Positions 7,229 through 16,149 of a DNA stretch of 64,000 bases are shown here, one piece after another. Each line of letters opens with the position of its first letter. Within the stretch, counting starts at the first letter, position 1. The notes under the pieces were generated by a model. It was not told the DNA's origin and ran no database searches. It saw only the letters and a program-made list of their open reading frames with translations. The translations under genes were made by a program, and so were the position numbers. This DNA comes from Alcaligenes faecalis (GTDB lineage: Bacteria; Pseudomonadota; Gammaproteobacteria; Burkholderiales; Burkholderiaceae_B), in assembly GCF_009497775.1 (NCBI RefSeq), contig NZ_CP031012.1:1364001-1428000 (forward strand), read 5' to 3'.

Positions 7229-10200
7229 AACGATAGTCCTGCTGGAAAGCAGTTTTTACCGCCTGAAGCTGTGTCCGGTTGATGTTGGCCTTGATCTTGA
7301 ACAGGCCCGCTGTTTCAACGGTTTTTTCTGCGTCCAGGAATTCCAGGACGGGTTTGTAGAACTCGCGGTTCCAGAAGTCATGGATGAAGATCCGTGCCGA
7401 GGCCGGGTCTCCTTTTTTCAGCACGTAGTCGATACTTTCCAGCGTGCTGGCCACACGGAAACGGCCATCGACCAGAATCAGGTCAAAGGGCAGGTCCTGG
7501 GTGTGGATGGAGCGGCTGTAGTCCGGGAATTGATCCGCCGCACGCAGGTCCACGGGGTAGCCCCATTCTTTGGTAGGGCCAATGTCCACATGATTGACCT
7601 TGCAGGCCTCTCCCACTTCAGCGTGCAGTTGTTCCAGCCAGCGGCGGTCGCTTTCTACGCCATGAACGTTCAGGCCCATGCTGGCGGCCAGCTTGGTGGA
7701 GCCGCCACTGCCAAACTCGTAGTAATGCTGGGCCTGATCCAGGCAGGATTCAAAAAACTCGATCTCGGCGGAGGTCATGGCCGGGATGTTGGGAATCGTC
7801 ATGCTGGGCAGGTTGCGCAAGCGGGCCTGCTTCAGGTATTCCTCGGCCTTGGGGTGCTGGTGCTGCGTCAGCAAACGCTGGGCGTAGTCGTGAGCCCCGA
7901 AGTAGGCGTGCAGAATAAAGGCCAGTTTTTCCAGCCGCTCGATGGGCAGGTCTTGCGTGTTGCGGGGCAGGAACAGCGCAATGGCCGAATGGGTGCGGCT
8001 GCCGCTGTGGCTTTCCTTGAGCTGCTCGTCGGTGTAGCCGCTTTCGCAATCGAAGGCCGTGAGTGTGTAGAACTCCAGGCCATGCGGTGCCAGCAGGTCG
8101 CGAGCTTGCGACAAGTCCAGCTGCTGCGCATCACCTGGCGCAAAATGCACTTTGATGGAAACCGCCAGGGTTTGTTCCAGCGTCTGAGCGGCATTGCTGA
8201 GCAGGGCGCGGTTGTCGTAGTTGTCGGCCAGCATCAACCAGTCAATCGGCGCATCCCGGTCCAGGTCATCTAGTCGGATAGAAGGTAGGTCAAACTGAGC
8301 CAGCTCCGGGCTGGCATTGAGCACAGGCGGCAAGGTGCCGCTTTGCCGGTTGTCCATGCGAGCCTGGAAATTGACGGCGCCGCCATGCCCCAGCACGGCT
8401 TGCTGAACGATTTGTAGCCGGTTGCGGTTCAAGGGCAAAAGCAGGTCCTGCGTGGTCGCTGCTGGATCAAAGCAAATCAGATGCAAGGCCCCGGTTGCGT
8501 AGAGCTGCTCGAACTTGGCGTCCTGAACCAGACGTGCACCATGGTCGATCACAACGACTGGGCTGGTCAGCTCGAAACTGAAGTCCTGTTTGGCATCCGC
8601 TTCCTGCAAGGGCACGGCAAGCTGGGCGCTGTCCTGGTCCTCAAAACGAACCTGGTGGTCTGCCTGGATATGGAGGGCGGCAGGAGCGGCACCCTCGCAA
8701 TGACGCTGCCAGATCGCCCGCAATCCCTGACGCAAGGACTGGGCAAACGAGTCGTGATCGCAGACCGGGGAGTTTACGAATACCTGGCGCATTTCACTGC
8801 GCAAGGAGGCCAGCAAAGCATGATCCTGAGCCAGCAGGCAGGCCAGGGATACGTAGTGATCCCAGGACTGCGCAACCAGCTGCGGATAGCCCGCGTTACT
8901 GACGTGGCTGGTGGAGTGGCGGCTGGCAAAGGTGGGGCCGGGCAGGGTAATGACCGGCACACCCATCAACATGGATTCCAGCGTGGTCAGGCCACCGGAG
9001 AAGGGCCAGGGGTCCAGAGTAATATCTACGCGGTTATAGGTTCTGAGCAGTTCGCGGTGATTGGACTGGCCTTCAAAATCCAGACGCTCGGGATCAATGC
9101 CTTGAGCCTGGAAACCGTCCTGGATGCGCTGCTTGAACTCGTCGCCTTCGTACAGGGAGCCTTTGAGCAGCAGGCGTGCATCGGGCACGGCTTTCAGGAT
9201 AGTGGCCCAGGCCTGGATGGTAGGCTCATTGATCTTGTTGGCATTGTTAAAGCAGCCAAAGGTAATGTGGCCATTTTCGCCAAGTGGAGCCGGACCAACT
9301 TCGGGTACGTAGAACGGTGGCATGTAGCTGATGTAGCCGTTGGGCATGCGAATCAGCTTTTCGCTGTAATCCGAATCGCTTCCTTCCGGGCTCTCGAAAC
9401 GATCCGAGATCAGGTAGTCGATATAGTCCAGGCCCATGGAGTTGTTCAGTCCGCCTACCCATTTGACGATGAGCGGGGCGGGCTTCATGGACAGCATGCG
9501 CAGCCGCGTACCTTTGTGATAGCCGCTCATGTCGATCAGGATATCAATCCGGTCACGGCGAATTTGCTGATTCAGCTGCTCGTCGCTCAAGGCGGCGGCT
9601 TCGCGCCAGGCGTGGCAATGCTCTCGCAACTGTTCAGTCAGATCATCGGGCTTGTCGGTGCTGCTGTAGGCATACAGCTTGAATTCCTTTTTGGACAGAC
9701 GAGTCAGCGAGCCACTGGTCATGCGGGTGACGGGGTGGTTGCTGAAGCCGTCAGACAGCAGGCCGATGCGTAGCGTGCGGCCCGCGATACGGCGTGTGTC
9801 CGCGGCAGCGTGCAGGGTATAGGCAAAGCGCTTTTGCCACTCCTGTTGCAACTGGCGTATAGCGGCCAGATCCAGACTCGGGTTGAAGTGCTCATCGGTG
9901 ATGACCTTGCCCAGAATCAGATCATTTTTGGGGTCCAGGCGATGGGCCTGGCGCAGCAGCTTGCGCGAGCCTTCCAGGTCACCGCGTTTTGCATGTAGCT
10001 CGGACAGCTTGAACACGGCCACGGCGCTGGGTTTTTGTTTGATTTCTTCTTCCAGCAAAGCCTGGGCGGCCTTGTAGTCCCGGCAAGCCACGTAGACGTC
10101 CACGGCCAGATCGCGCGCGGCCAGATCTTTTTTCAGTTTGAGCTGGGGCAGGTAGTTGCGCGCATCCTGGGGGCGTTTTTCGTTGATCAGCGCCTTGATG

Positions 10201-10349
10201 ATGAGCGACAGGCTGGCCTGATGCTCGGGGTGTTGGGCAAGCAGCTCCTCCAGAACAGAGATGGCGGCAAAGAACTGGCTGCCATTGAATAATTGGAGTG
10301 CGTCTTGGTAGCGCGTATCAGGGGACACGGGGCGGTCAGAGGAGGACAT
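7227..10349 (-). CDS. TPR / GT41 (SPINDLY/OGT-like) glycosyltransferase fused to a methyltransferase-like domain
   Basis: A 1040-aa protein with three parts. Residues 1-150 are TPR-like helices. About 180-560 is a GT41 O-GlcNAc-transferase-type domain, with typical landmarks RIGLLSDGFSNHPV, DILIDMSGYHKGTRLRM, ITFGCFNNANKINEPTIQAW, DITLDPWPFSGGLTTLESML and GVPVITLPG. About 570-1040 resembles FkbM/class I methyltransferase modules and contains a glycine-rich SAM-type motif near residue 875 (YYEFGSGGSTKLAASMG) followed by an acidic VESD. GT41 enzymes modify Ser/Thr of proteins. Because fliC is the next gene on the same strand, flagellin is the likely acceptor (inferred). The start at ATG 10349 is preferred over TTG 10379; neither has a clear ribosome site. 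Confidence 0.85.
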   Translation of the reverse strand: MSSSDRPVSPDTRYQDALQLFNGSQFFAAISVLEELLAQHPEHQASLSLIIKALINEKRPQDARNYLPQLKLKKDLAARDLAVDVYVACRDYKAAQALLEEEIKQKPSAVAVFKLSELHAKRGDLEGSRKLLRQAHRLDPKNDLILGKVITDEHFNPSLDLAAIRQLQQEWQKRFAYTLHAAADTRRIAGRTLRIGLLSDGFSNHPVTRMTSGSLTRLSKKEFKLYAYSSTDKPDDLTEQLREHCHAWREAAALSDEQLNQQIRRDRIDILIDMSGYHKGTRLRMLSMKPAPLIVKWVGGLNNSMGLDYIDYLISDRFESPEGSDSDYSEKLIRMPNGYISYMPPFYVPEVGPAPLGENGHITFGCFNNANKINEPTIQAWATILKAVPDARLLLKGSLYEGDEFKQRIQDGFQAQGIDPERLDFEGQSNHRELLRTYNRVDITLDPWPFSGGLTTLESMLMGVPVITLPGPTFASRHSTSHVSNAGYPQLVAQSWDHYVSLACLLAQDHALLASLRSEMRQVFVNSPVCDHDSFAQSLRQGLRAIWQRHCEGAAPAALHIQADHQVRFEDQDSAQLAVPLQEADAKQDFSFELTSPVVVIDHGARLVQDAKFEQLYATGALHLICFDPAATTQDLLLPLNRNRLQIVQQAVLGHGGAVNFQARMDNRQSGTLPPVLNASPELAQFDLPSIRLDDLDRDAPIDWLMLADNYDNRALLSNAAQTLEQTLAVSIKVHFAPGDAQQLDLSQARDLLAPHGLEFYTLTAFDCESGYTDEQLKESHSGSRTHSAIALFLPRNTQDLPIERLEKLAFILHAYFGAHDYAQRLLTQHQHPKAEEYLKQARLRNLPSMTIPNIPAMTSAEIEFFESCLDQAQHYYEFGSGGSTKLAASMGLNVHGVESDRRWLEQLHAEVGEACKVNHVDIGPTKEWGYPVDLRAADQFPDYSRSIHTQDLPFDLILVDGRFRVASTLESIDYVLKKGDPASARIFIHDFWNREFYKPVLEFLDAEKTVETAGLFKIKANINRTQLQAVKTAFQQDYR

Positions 10350-10450
10350 GGCGTGATAGAGGTCTGAAGTCTCGTTCAAATCTGGCTAGCATACCGGTCG
10401 GGCTTGGGGATCAATGCGTGAAATAAGCCGGTTTTTCAGGACTTTGGACC

Positions 10451-10486
10451 AAAAAAAACCGGATATTGCAGGCAATATCCGGTTTT
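10451..10486 (-). terminator. Terminator of fliC
   Basis: On the minus strand a 12-bp or longer perfect stem (ACCGGATATTGC and its complement, 2-nt apparent loop) is followed by eight or more T. A second GC-rich hairpin lies just before it, near 10495-10520. Confidence 0.88.
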
Positions 10487-10536
10487 CGTGCAACTGGCCG
10501 ACAAGTAAACCTGTCGGCCCGGTGTGCGGCAGCTGA

Positions 10537-11613
10537 TTAACGCAGCAGCGACAGAACCGTTTGTGGAACTTGGTTGGCCTGGGCCAGAACCGATGTACCA
10601 GCTTGTTGCAGGATTTGAGCACGAGTCATGTTGGAGACTTCGACTGCGTAGTCGGCGTCTTCAATACGCGAACGCGAAGCGGACAGGTTGGTAACCGTGT
10701 TGTTCAGGTTGGCGATGGTGGACTCGAAACGGTTTTGCACAGCACCCAGGTCGGAACGCAGGTTGTCCACGTCCTGAATAGCGGCGTCGATCGATGCCAG
10801 AGGAGCAACCAGCGACAGAGTTTCTTTGTCGGTCACTTCAGCGCCACGAGCCACGGAGATGGTGTTGGCAGTTGCGTTGGCGGTGATGGTGCCAGCAGCG
10901 TACACCTTGCCTTCGTGCAGGATGTAGTTGGTGGAAGTGGCGCCGGTGGTTTGAGTCAGAACGGTACCGCCGTTAGCTGCAGTAACCACGGTGTTGGCGT
11001 TACCCATTTGAGCAGGAACGGCCGTGCTGGTGGTGCCCGAAGCGGCTTTCATTTCGTGCTTGGTAGCGTCGAATTTCTTGGCCAGCTTGGAAACGTCCAG
11101 ATCTTTCAGGTTCAGCGTTTCGGAGTCGATCTTCTTCAGGTTAACCGAGATGGTTTCGCCGTCGTTAGCACCAACTTGAATGGCCAGGGACTGGTCTTTG
11201 GCCAGAACTTTCACGCCGTTGAACTGAGTTTGCTCGGAAACGCGGTTGATTTCGGCCAGACGCTGGTTGATTTCAGCCTGGATCGAAGCCAAGTCGGTTT
11301 CGGAGTTGGTGCCGGTAGTAGCTTGCACGCTCAGAGTACGGATGCGCTGCAAGTTGTTGTTGATTTCGTTCAGCGAACCTTCGGTTGTCTGAGCGATAGA
11401 GATACCGTCGTTGGCGTTGCGGGCAGCTTGTGTCAGACCGTTCACGTTAGCGGTGAAGCGGTTGGCAATAGCCTGGCCGGCTGCGTCGTCTTTAGCGCTG
11501 TTGATGCGCAGACCGGAGGACAGACGCTCAATGGCTTGACCCAGTGCGCCTTGCGATTTGCTCAGATTGCCTTGGGCAACGAGGGAAAGCGAGTTCGTAT
11601 TGATAACAGACAT
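10537..11613 (-). CDS. fliC: Flagellin FliC
   Basis: This is the filament subunit, exported through the flagellar pore. The 358-aa protein has conserved N-terminal D0/D1 (INTNSLSLVAQGNLSKSQGA; RLSSGLRINSAKDDAAGQAI) and C-terminal D1/D0 ends (NRFESTIANLNNTV; VLAQANQVPQTVLSLLR). The short, Ser/Thr/Ala-rich middle at about 170-270 would be surface-exposed and offers acceptors for O-glycosylation. The start at ATG 11613 is set by a GGGAG 6 nt upstream. It is monocistronic, between a sigma-28 promoter and a strong terminator. The chaperone FliS is encoded 7 kb away. Confidence 0.97.
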   Translation of the reverse strand: MSVINTNSLSLVAQGNLSKSQGALGQAIERLSSGLRINSAKDDAAGQAIANRFTANVNGLTQAARNANDGISIAQTTEGSLNEINNNLQRIRTLSVQATTGTNSETDLASIQAEINQRLAEINRVSEQTQFNGVKVLAKDQSLAIQVGANDGETISVNLKKIDSETLNLKDLDVSKLAKKFDATKHEMKAASGTTSTAVPAQMGNANTVVTAANGGTVLTQTTGATSTNYILHEGKVYAAGTITANATANTISVARGAEVTDKETLSLVAPLASIDAAIQDVDNLRSDLGAVQNRFESTIANLNNTVTNLSASRSRIEDADYAVEVSNMTRAQILQQAGTSVLAQANQVPQTVLSLLR

Positions 11614-11742
11614 GGTAACTCCCAATGTTGAGTAGAGCGGCGAAACGGTTTCGCCCTTTGCCCAGGAAAGCGTTGGCGTTCTGCTAGGCCCCAGGGGGCT
11701 GATCGCGCATTCGACACACTGCGTTCTTCCTGTACAGCAACA

Positions 11743-11769
11743 TTAACGGAAGGGGCAAAAAACTCTTTA
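11743..11769 (-). promoter_or_regulatory. Sigma-28 (FliA) promoter of fliC
   Basis: On the minus strand, TAAAGAGT is followed by 11 nt and TCCGTTAA. The -35 core TAAAG and the 11-nt spacing match the sigma-28 consensus; the -10 box matches at 6 of 8 positions. It lies about 130 nt upstream of the fliC start, giving a long leader. Confidence 0.72.
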
Positions 11770-11776
11770 GGGGCCT

Positions 11777-11796
11777 GTTGAGAAAATTTTCTCAAC
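11777..11796. promoter_or_regulatory. 20-bp perfect palindrome upstream of the fliC promoter
   Basis: GTTGAGAAAATTTTCTCAAC is a perfect 20-bp dyad just upstream of the fliC -35 box (7 bp away). Its position suggests an operator or activator site for a dimeric regulator. No T-tract makes it look like a terminator. The cognate protein is unknown. Confidence 0.5.
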
Positions 11797-11975
11797 TTTG
11801 TCTTGAAGCCTTGATTGGTGCGGCTTCAAGCATGATGGCCTGCTGTGAAGAAAGGCCTGTTTGCTTTCCTTTCCTGACCCTTGGTCCTGGTTTTTCCCTG
11901 TCCGGCTCTGGAAATGGCGCAGATATTTCCGTGTTGCAGCAGACAGTCAGGAGGCCTTGTTTGAATTGCAGGAGC

Positions 11976-12010
11976 TAAAAAAGCAAAGGGGGCCATCTAT
12001 TGACGGCCCC
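11976..12010 (-). terminator. Terminator of the PhoX-type phosphatase gene
   Basis: Minus-strand hairpin GGGGCC...GGCCCC (arms 12005-12010 and 11989-11994), then a short spacer and six T, about 65 nt after the stop codon. Confidence 0.7.
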
Positions 12011-12073
12011 GCTTGGCAAAAACTTAGCAAAAACGGACTAGGGCGGATTCAAACCGCGAACCCGCCCTTGCGT

Positions 12074-14164
12074 TTAGACAGCAATAGGCTTGCCATCCGC
12101 ACGTTGGATGACAACGGTCGAAGAACGCGGACGCACCGTGTTCATGCTGACAATCGTAGCGTCATGCGTGTCGTAGGCCGGCCAGTTCACAGGGTGCTGA
12201 ATGTTCAGGAACAGGCTGGTGTGGTCCGGTGTCATGGCAAAGCCGGTGATTTCTGCTTCGTTCGGGCCCACAAAGAATCGACGCAGATCGGACTGGTTGC
12301 TGGCGTTGATGGCCGGGCCGGTGCCCGAGCTGTCCGCCAAGGCACCCGGAATCACGGCCAGCATCTGGTCGTTGGTGGCTCGAGCAACATTGTTCTTGCG
12401 GCCGCCGTCGATGCCGTTGTCAGTCTGAATCCACAGAATGCCTCGGCTGTCGAAGCCCAGACCGTCAGGGCTGGCCAACTGGTTCAGATCGGTCAGGCCG
12501 GAGCGGTTGGTATCTGCGTCGGCACCCGAATCCGAGCCGAATACGAAGATATCCCACTTGAACTTGTTCGAACCAGGTTCGTCATGCCAGCGAATAACGT
12601 GACCGTTGACGTTGTTCAGACGTGGGTTGGCGGCGTTAGTGCCGGACGATGCGTTGCGGCTGGTGTTGTTGGTCAGCGTCAGGTAGATGTCGCCGTTGCT
12701 GGGGTGGGTGGCCGTCCACTCGGGGCGATCCATCGGGGTGGCACCCACAAAGTCCGCGGCGCCACGGGTATTGATCAGGATTTCTTCCAGGGATTTGAAC
12801 TTGTCAGACAAGGTGCCGCCATCCTTGCCTTTGGTGCTGCCTGTCAGTGCCAGCCACTCGCCGGAACCGTCTTCGTTAAAGCGCGCTACATATAGTGTGC
12901 CCTTGTCCAGATACTTGGCGCCTACGGCCAGACGGTCAGTGCGCTCGGCATCCTTGGGATCCCAGGCGGCGTCGGACACAAAGCGGTAAACGTATTCAAA
13001 GCGCGAGTCGTCACCACTATAGAAAGCCAGAGGCTTGCCAGCTTCGGGCTTGCTGTAGGCACAGCCTTCGTGAGCAAAACGGCCCATGGAGGTGCGCTTG
13101 GTGGCAATGCTGGTGGGGTCGTACGGGTCGATCTCGACCAGATAACCAAAGCCGTTGACTTCATTGCGCCAGTCTTCGGTAGCGCTGGCGCCGGTTTCGG
13201 TGATGTTGAAGCGAGCAAATTCGCCCAGCACTTCCGACGGATCCTTGGCGGCGGTTTCCCATTTGTAGCGGCCAGTTGGGCCAGCCGATACGCCGACACG
13301 TTGCTGGTGAGCGGGACGCGTGCCAGTGTTCACAAAGCAGGCTGCCCAGTTCTCTTCGGCGGTGATGTAGGTGCCCCAGGGCGTCGTGCCGTTACCGCAG
13401 TTATTGTTGGTGCCGCGCACTTGTGTGCCGTTGGGCGAAAAGGGGGTTTTGACCCAATCCGTGCCGCCAATCGGGCCAGCCAGTTTCATGGCCGTGGCAG
13501 AGGTGAAGCGACGGTTGTAGCGCGAGTTCTTGACGATGTCCCAGCGGCCATTGGCACGGCGGATATGGACGATGGCCACGCCGTGGGCATTGATTTCCTT
13601 GCGCACTTCCTCGGCCGGGCGCTTGCCATTGGGCATGGTCGGGCCGTTGGGGTGCAGGGCGTTCTCATCAATATATTCGTGGTTGACGGCCAGCAAGCCT
13701 TCGGTGGAGCTGCCCTCCAGGGGGAAGAAGTGCATGCCGTCATGGTGCATGCCCATGGAGTTGAGCAGGTCGTTGGAGCTGTTATTGCCGTTCTGATCCC
13801 AGGGCAGGGCGTTGTCATTAATGGGCGTGCCCCAGGGAGCCAGCACATGGGCGATGTAGCCTGGAGGCACGACACAGCCGTCGGTCATGGAGGTGGGCAG
13901 GGATTCAAAACCCAGTTTGACGCTTGCCGGTGGTTCCGGATCAGGGCCAGGGTTCGGGTTCTCGCCGCCGCCGTTGTCGGTGGAGTTGCCGCCTGTGCTG
14001 CTGCTATCACAGCCAGCCAGACCAAAGCTGCTCATGGTGGCCAAAGCGGCTGCCAGGCCGCCGCGCATTACGGCGCGACGTGTCATGCTGCGTTCCAGGA
14101 TTTCACTAAAAGGGGTGTTCTGACTCAGGTTACGAACAGTCTTGTCGGAGATATGTTTGCTCAT
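12074..14164 (-). CDS. PhoX-type (DUF839) phosphatase, Tat-exported
   Basis: PhoX-family enzymes are calcium-dependent alkaline phosphatases that release phosphate from organic esters outside the cytoplasm. The 696-aa protein begins with a twin-arginine signal (SMTRRAVMRGGLAAALA) ending in a lipobox-like FGLAGC, so it may be a Tat-exported lipoprotein. The DUF839 body shows LLAVNHEYID, GRFAHEGCAYSKPEAGKPLAF and an ILWIQTDNGIDGG segment. The start at ATG 14164 (MSKHISD) avoids a weak upstream extension. A Pho box lies about 60 nt upstream, consistent with PhoB control under phosphate starvation. Substrate specificity cannot be read from the sequence. Confidence 0.88.
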   Translation of the reverse strand: MSKHISDKTVRNLSQNTPFSEILERSMTRRAVMRGGLAAALATMSSFGLAGCDSSSTGGNSTDNGGGENPNPGPDPEPPASVKLGFESLPTSMTDGCVVPPGYIAHVLAPWGTPINDNALPWDQNGNNSSNDLLNSMGMHHDGMHFFPLEGSSTEGLLAVNHEYIDENALHPNGPTMPNGKRPAEEVRKEINAHGVAIVHIRRANGRWDIVKNSRYNRRFTSATAMKLAGPIGGTDWVKTPFSPNGTQVRGTNNNCGNGTTPWGTYITAEENWAACFVNTGTRPAHQQRVGVSAGPTGRYKWETAAKDPSEVLGEFARFNITETGASATEDWRNEVNGFGYLVEIDPYDPTSIATKRTSMGRFAHEGCAYSKPEAGKPLAFYSGDDSRFEYVYRFVSDAAWDPKDAERTDRLAVGAKYLDKGTLYVARFNEDGSGEWLALTGSTKGKDGGTLSDKFKSLEEILINTRGAADFVGATPMDRPEWTATHPSNGDIYLTLTNNTSRNASSGTNAANPRLNNVNGHVIRWHDEPGSNKFKWDIFVFGSDSGADADTNRSGLTDLNQLASPDGLGFDSRGILWIQTDNGIDGGRKNNVARATNDQMLAVIPGALADSSGTGPAINASNQSDLRRFFVGPNEAEITGFAMTPDHTSLFLNIQHPVNWPAYDTHDATIVSMNTVRPRSSTVVIQRADGKPIAV

Positions 14165-14223
14165 AGTGATAAATAGCGCCAAGGCTGAGTTGTGGGGGGT
14201 AGCGCTAATGCTAGAGGGCCAAA

Positions 14224-14241
14224 GTGAAAGGTCTATGACAA
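14224..14241 (-). promoter_or_regulatory. Pho box upstream of the phosphatase gene
   Basis: On the minus strand, TTGTCAT-AGAC-CTTTCAC: two 7-bp direct repeats 4 bp apart, each 6/7 to the enteric PhoB repeats (CTGTCAT, CTGTCAC). It ends 60 nt before the start codon. Strand and distance suit PhoB activation of the phosphatase. Confidence 0.65.
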
Positions 14242-14651
14242 ATAGCTGAATGTTTGAATCGTGATTTTTGGGGTATGGCCAGAACGTGCTGCTGGCGAGT
14301 GAGGGTGGAAGGTGGCTGTGCGAAGGTCTTTTCAGCCGCCTGATCGGGCCGGAATGGGACTTTTGTTTTAATTAAAAAAATCAGTGCTTTGGCTATTTGG
14401 ATAATATTGATTTTGTTTTATGTACAGAGTGGTACGTTTTTATGTTTTCTGCTTGATCCATGCACGGCTATTTCGCTATCTATTTAGTACACAAGGACTA
14501 AAACGACTTTTGCTCTTTTTCAGCGTTCAGGAGTTTTTAAGGTTCAAGGCCTGCTTTTCTCATTGTGTACACCCTATGAATGGGCATTTCCCTGAGGCTT
14601 TGGGACTTCCTATTTGTTGTACTATGTTTCTTTTTTTTCTTCGGGAACTCA
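14242..14651. other. AT-rich intergenic region before the srf operon
   Basis: About 410 nt between the phosphatase and the srfA-like gene are clearly more AT-rich than their surroundings. They hold T-rich tracts and a possible -10 (TAATAT near 14402) without a good -35. The region must contain the promoter of the 17-kb rightward operon. No open frame worth calling was seen; an in-frame extension upstream of ATG 14652 is hydrophobic but has no ribosome site. Confidence 0.5.
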
Positions 14652-16133
14652 ATGAAGCAAGGGGTTTTACTGCGCAGTGGCCGTGCCGATGCTTTCATGG
14701 CTTTAGGTGAGGGCGGCCGACCGGTATTTCGCTCCGCTTTACAGTTGCGAGAAGCCTTGCGCCGTCGGGCGGGCAACTTTGCCGACCATCTGGCGATTCC
14801 GCAAAGCAATGAAACGGGTTCCACGCTGGATTGGTACAGCCCCGTCTCCGGCCAGGTCGTGCCTTGGACCGCCGCTACCGAGCAAGAACGCGAAGAAGGC
14901 CTGAAGCAATTAAGTGCTTTCCAGGCCCGGCTGAACGAGATGGCCCCAAGCATGGATGCCGAAGAGCAAGAAGCTCTGGGCGACAAGGCCCTGTTCTCCA
15001 GCTTGCTGCGCCGCGTGCTTTATTTCCCGGACGACAACTTTGTGTATCTGGTCAACGGCAAGCCCGTGTTGACCTTCTGGGGTTTCCTGCACCATGGTGC
15101 AGATCAGAATCAGGACCCCTTGCTGCCTTTGATGCCTGCGCCTAAAGCCGCGCCTGTGGTGGCTCCACCTGTGGTGCCGCCCGTCGAGCCCGTGGTGGCC
15201 CCTGTCGTGGCCCCGGTGGCCGCCAGTTGGTGGTCCCGCTGGTGGTGGCGTTTGCTGGCTTTGCTCTTGCTGCTGGCCTTGCTCTTGTTCGGTTTGCGCT
15301 GGTGCACCACGCCGGTCGTGCCCGACACCCCTTTGGGTTCCTTCACCTCCAGCGTAGGCAGCTACTTGCCCGAGAAAGTCCGTAATTGGTTGGGCTGGTC
15401 CTTGCCCAAGCTGGATGCTGGCGCCTTGCTGCCGAATGGCCGTGTTGATGCAACAGGCCTTGTTCCCACGGGCACCGTTCCAGTGGTTCCAGGCGCCACG
15501 GGTGCGGGCGCTGCTCCCGGTGTTGAAGCACCAGGGGTTGCTGCTCCGGGGGCGGATGCTCCTGCCGCGCCGGGTGCTCCGGATGCGGGGCAAGCTCCCG
15601 ATACCACGCCGCCTGCACCGCCAGCTGAGCCCGGCACGGACGCCAATCCCCAGCCGCCCGAGTTGCCACAAGACCCGGCAAGCCCGCCTGCTGATCCTGC
15701 CGCGCCGCCAACACCTGATGTCAACCCGGCTGCTCCGGCCACGCCTGCTGCCCCTCCCGGTTCTTTGGTAGTGCCGCCTGATGCCTTGCAGTCCGGCAAG
15801 ATGGATTTCCTGAATGGCCAGTGGGCTGCCCGCATGGGTGTGCAAGACAGCCAGACCGGCAAACCCGTGCAGCTGCAATATCAGTTGAAAGACGGTGCAG
15901 GCAATGTGCAGATCAAGCGTGGTGACGGCGTTCAGTGCGAAGCCCCCGTATCTGCCTCGTCTGAACAGGGCCGCTTGATTTTGAATGCCAATTCCGCCGC
16001 AAAGTGCACGGACAATGCCGCTTACGATATGCCCAAGATTGTGTGTGATCCCGGTGCAGCGGGCGCAGCCGCCCAATGTGCGGGCATGTACGGCTCCAAT
16101 GCCTTTCCTTTGATCTTGCAGCAATCCGAATGA
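14652..16133 (+). CDS. srfA: SrfA-like bitopic membrane protein
   Basis: The 493-aa protein has about 190 cytoplasmic residues. Their conserved opening is MKQGVLLRSGRADAFMALGE. One transmembrane helix follows at about 194-217, within a Trp-rich lead (SWWSRWWWRLLALLLLLALL). A long Pro/Ala linker comes next, and then a C-terminal periplasmic domain of about 120 residues with four Cys, containing SGKMDFLNGQWAARMG. This plan and its place before SrfB fit the SrfA family, named in Salmonella as SsrB-regulated factors. The biochemical role is unknown. The Pro/Ala linker may span the periplasm. The start at ATG 14652 is chosen because the domain starts there. Confidence 0.75.
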   Translation: MKQGVLLRSGRADAFMALGEGGRPVFRSALQLREALRRRAGNFADHLAIPQSNETGSTLDWYSPVSGQVVPWTAATEQEREEGLKQLSAFQARLNEMAPSMDAEEQEALGDKALFSSLLRRVLYFPDDNFVYLVNGKPVLTFWGFLHHGADQNQDPLLPLMPAPKAAPVVAPPVVPPVEPVVAPVVAPVAASWWSRWWWRLLALLLLLALLLFGLRWCTTPVVPDTPLGSFTSSVGSYLPEKVRNWLGWSLPKLDAGALLPNGRVDATGLVPTGTVPVVPGATGAGAAPGVEAPGVAAPGADAPAAPGAPDAGQAPDTTPPAPPAEPGTDANPQPPELPQDPASPPADPAAPPTPDVNPAAPATPAAPPGSLVVPPDALQSGKMDFLNGQWAARMGVQDSQTGKPVQLQYQLKDGAGNVQIKRGDGVQCEAPVSASSEQGRLILNANSAAKCTDNAAYDMPKIVCDPGAAGAAAQCAGMYGSNAFPLILQQSE

Positions 16134-16149
16134 TGAGTGCTTGAATCTT

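Noticed and set aside
10561..11631. A 356-codon open frame antisense to fliC
   Set aside because: Mirror of the conserved flagellin coding sequence, Gly/Val/Gln-rich and without any family signature.
13070..14176. A 368-codon open frame antisense to the PhoX-type gene
   Set aside because: Shadow frame; the minus-strand protein has a Tat signal and DUF839 motifs.
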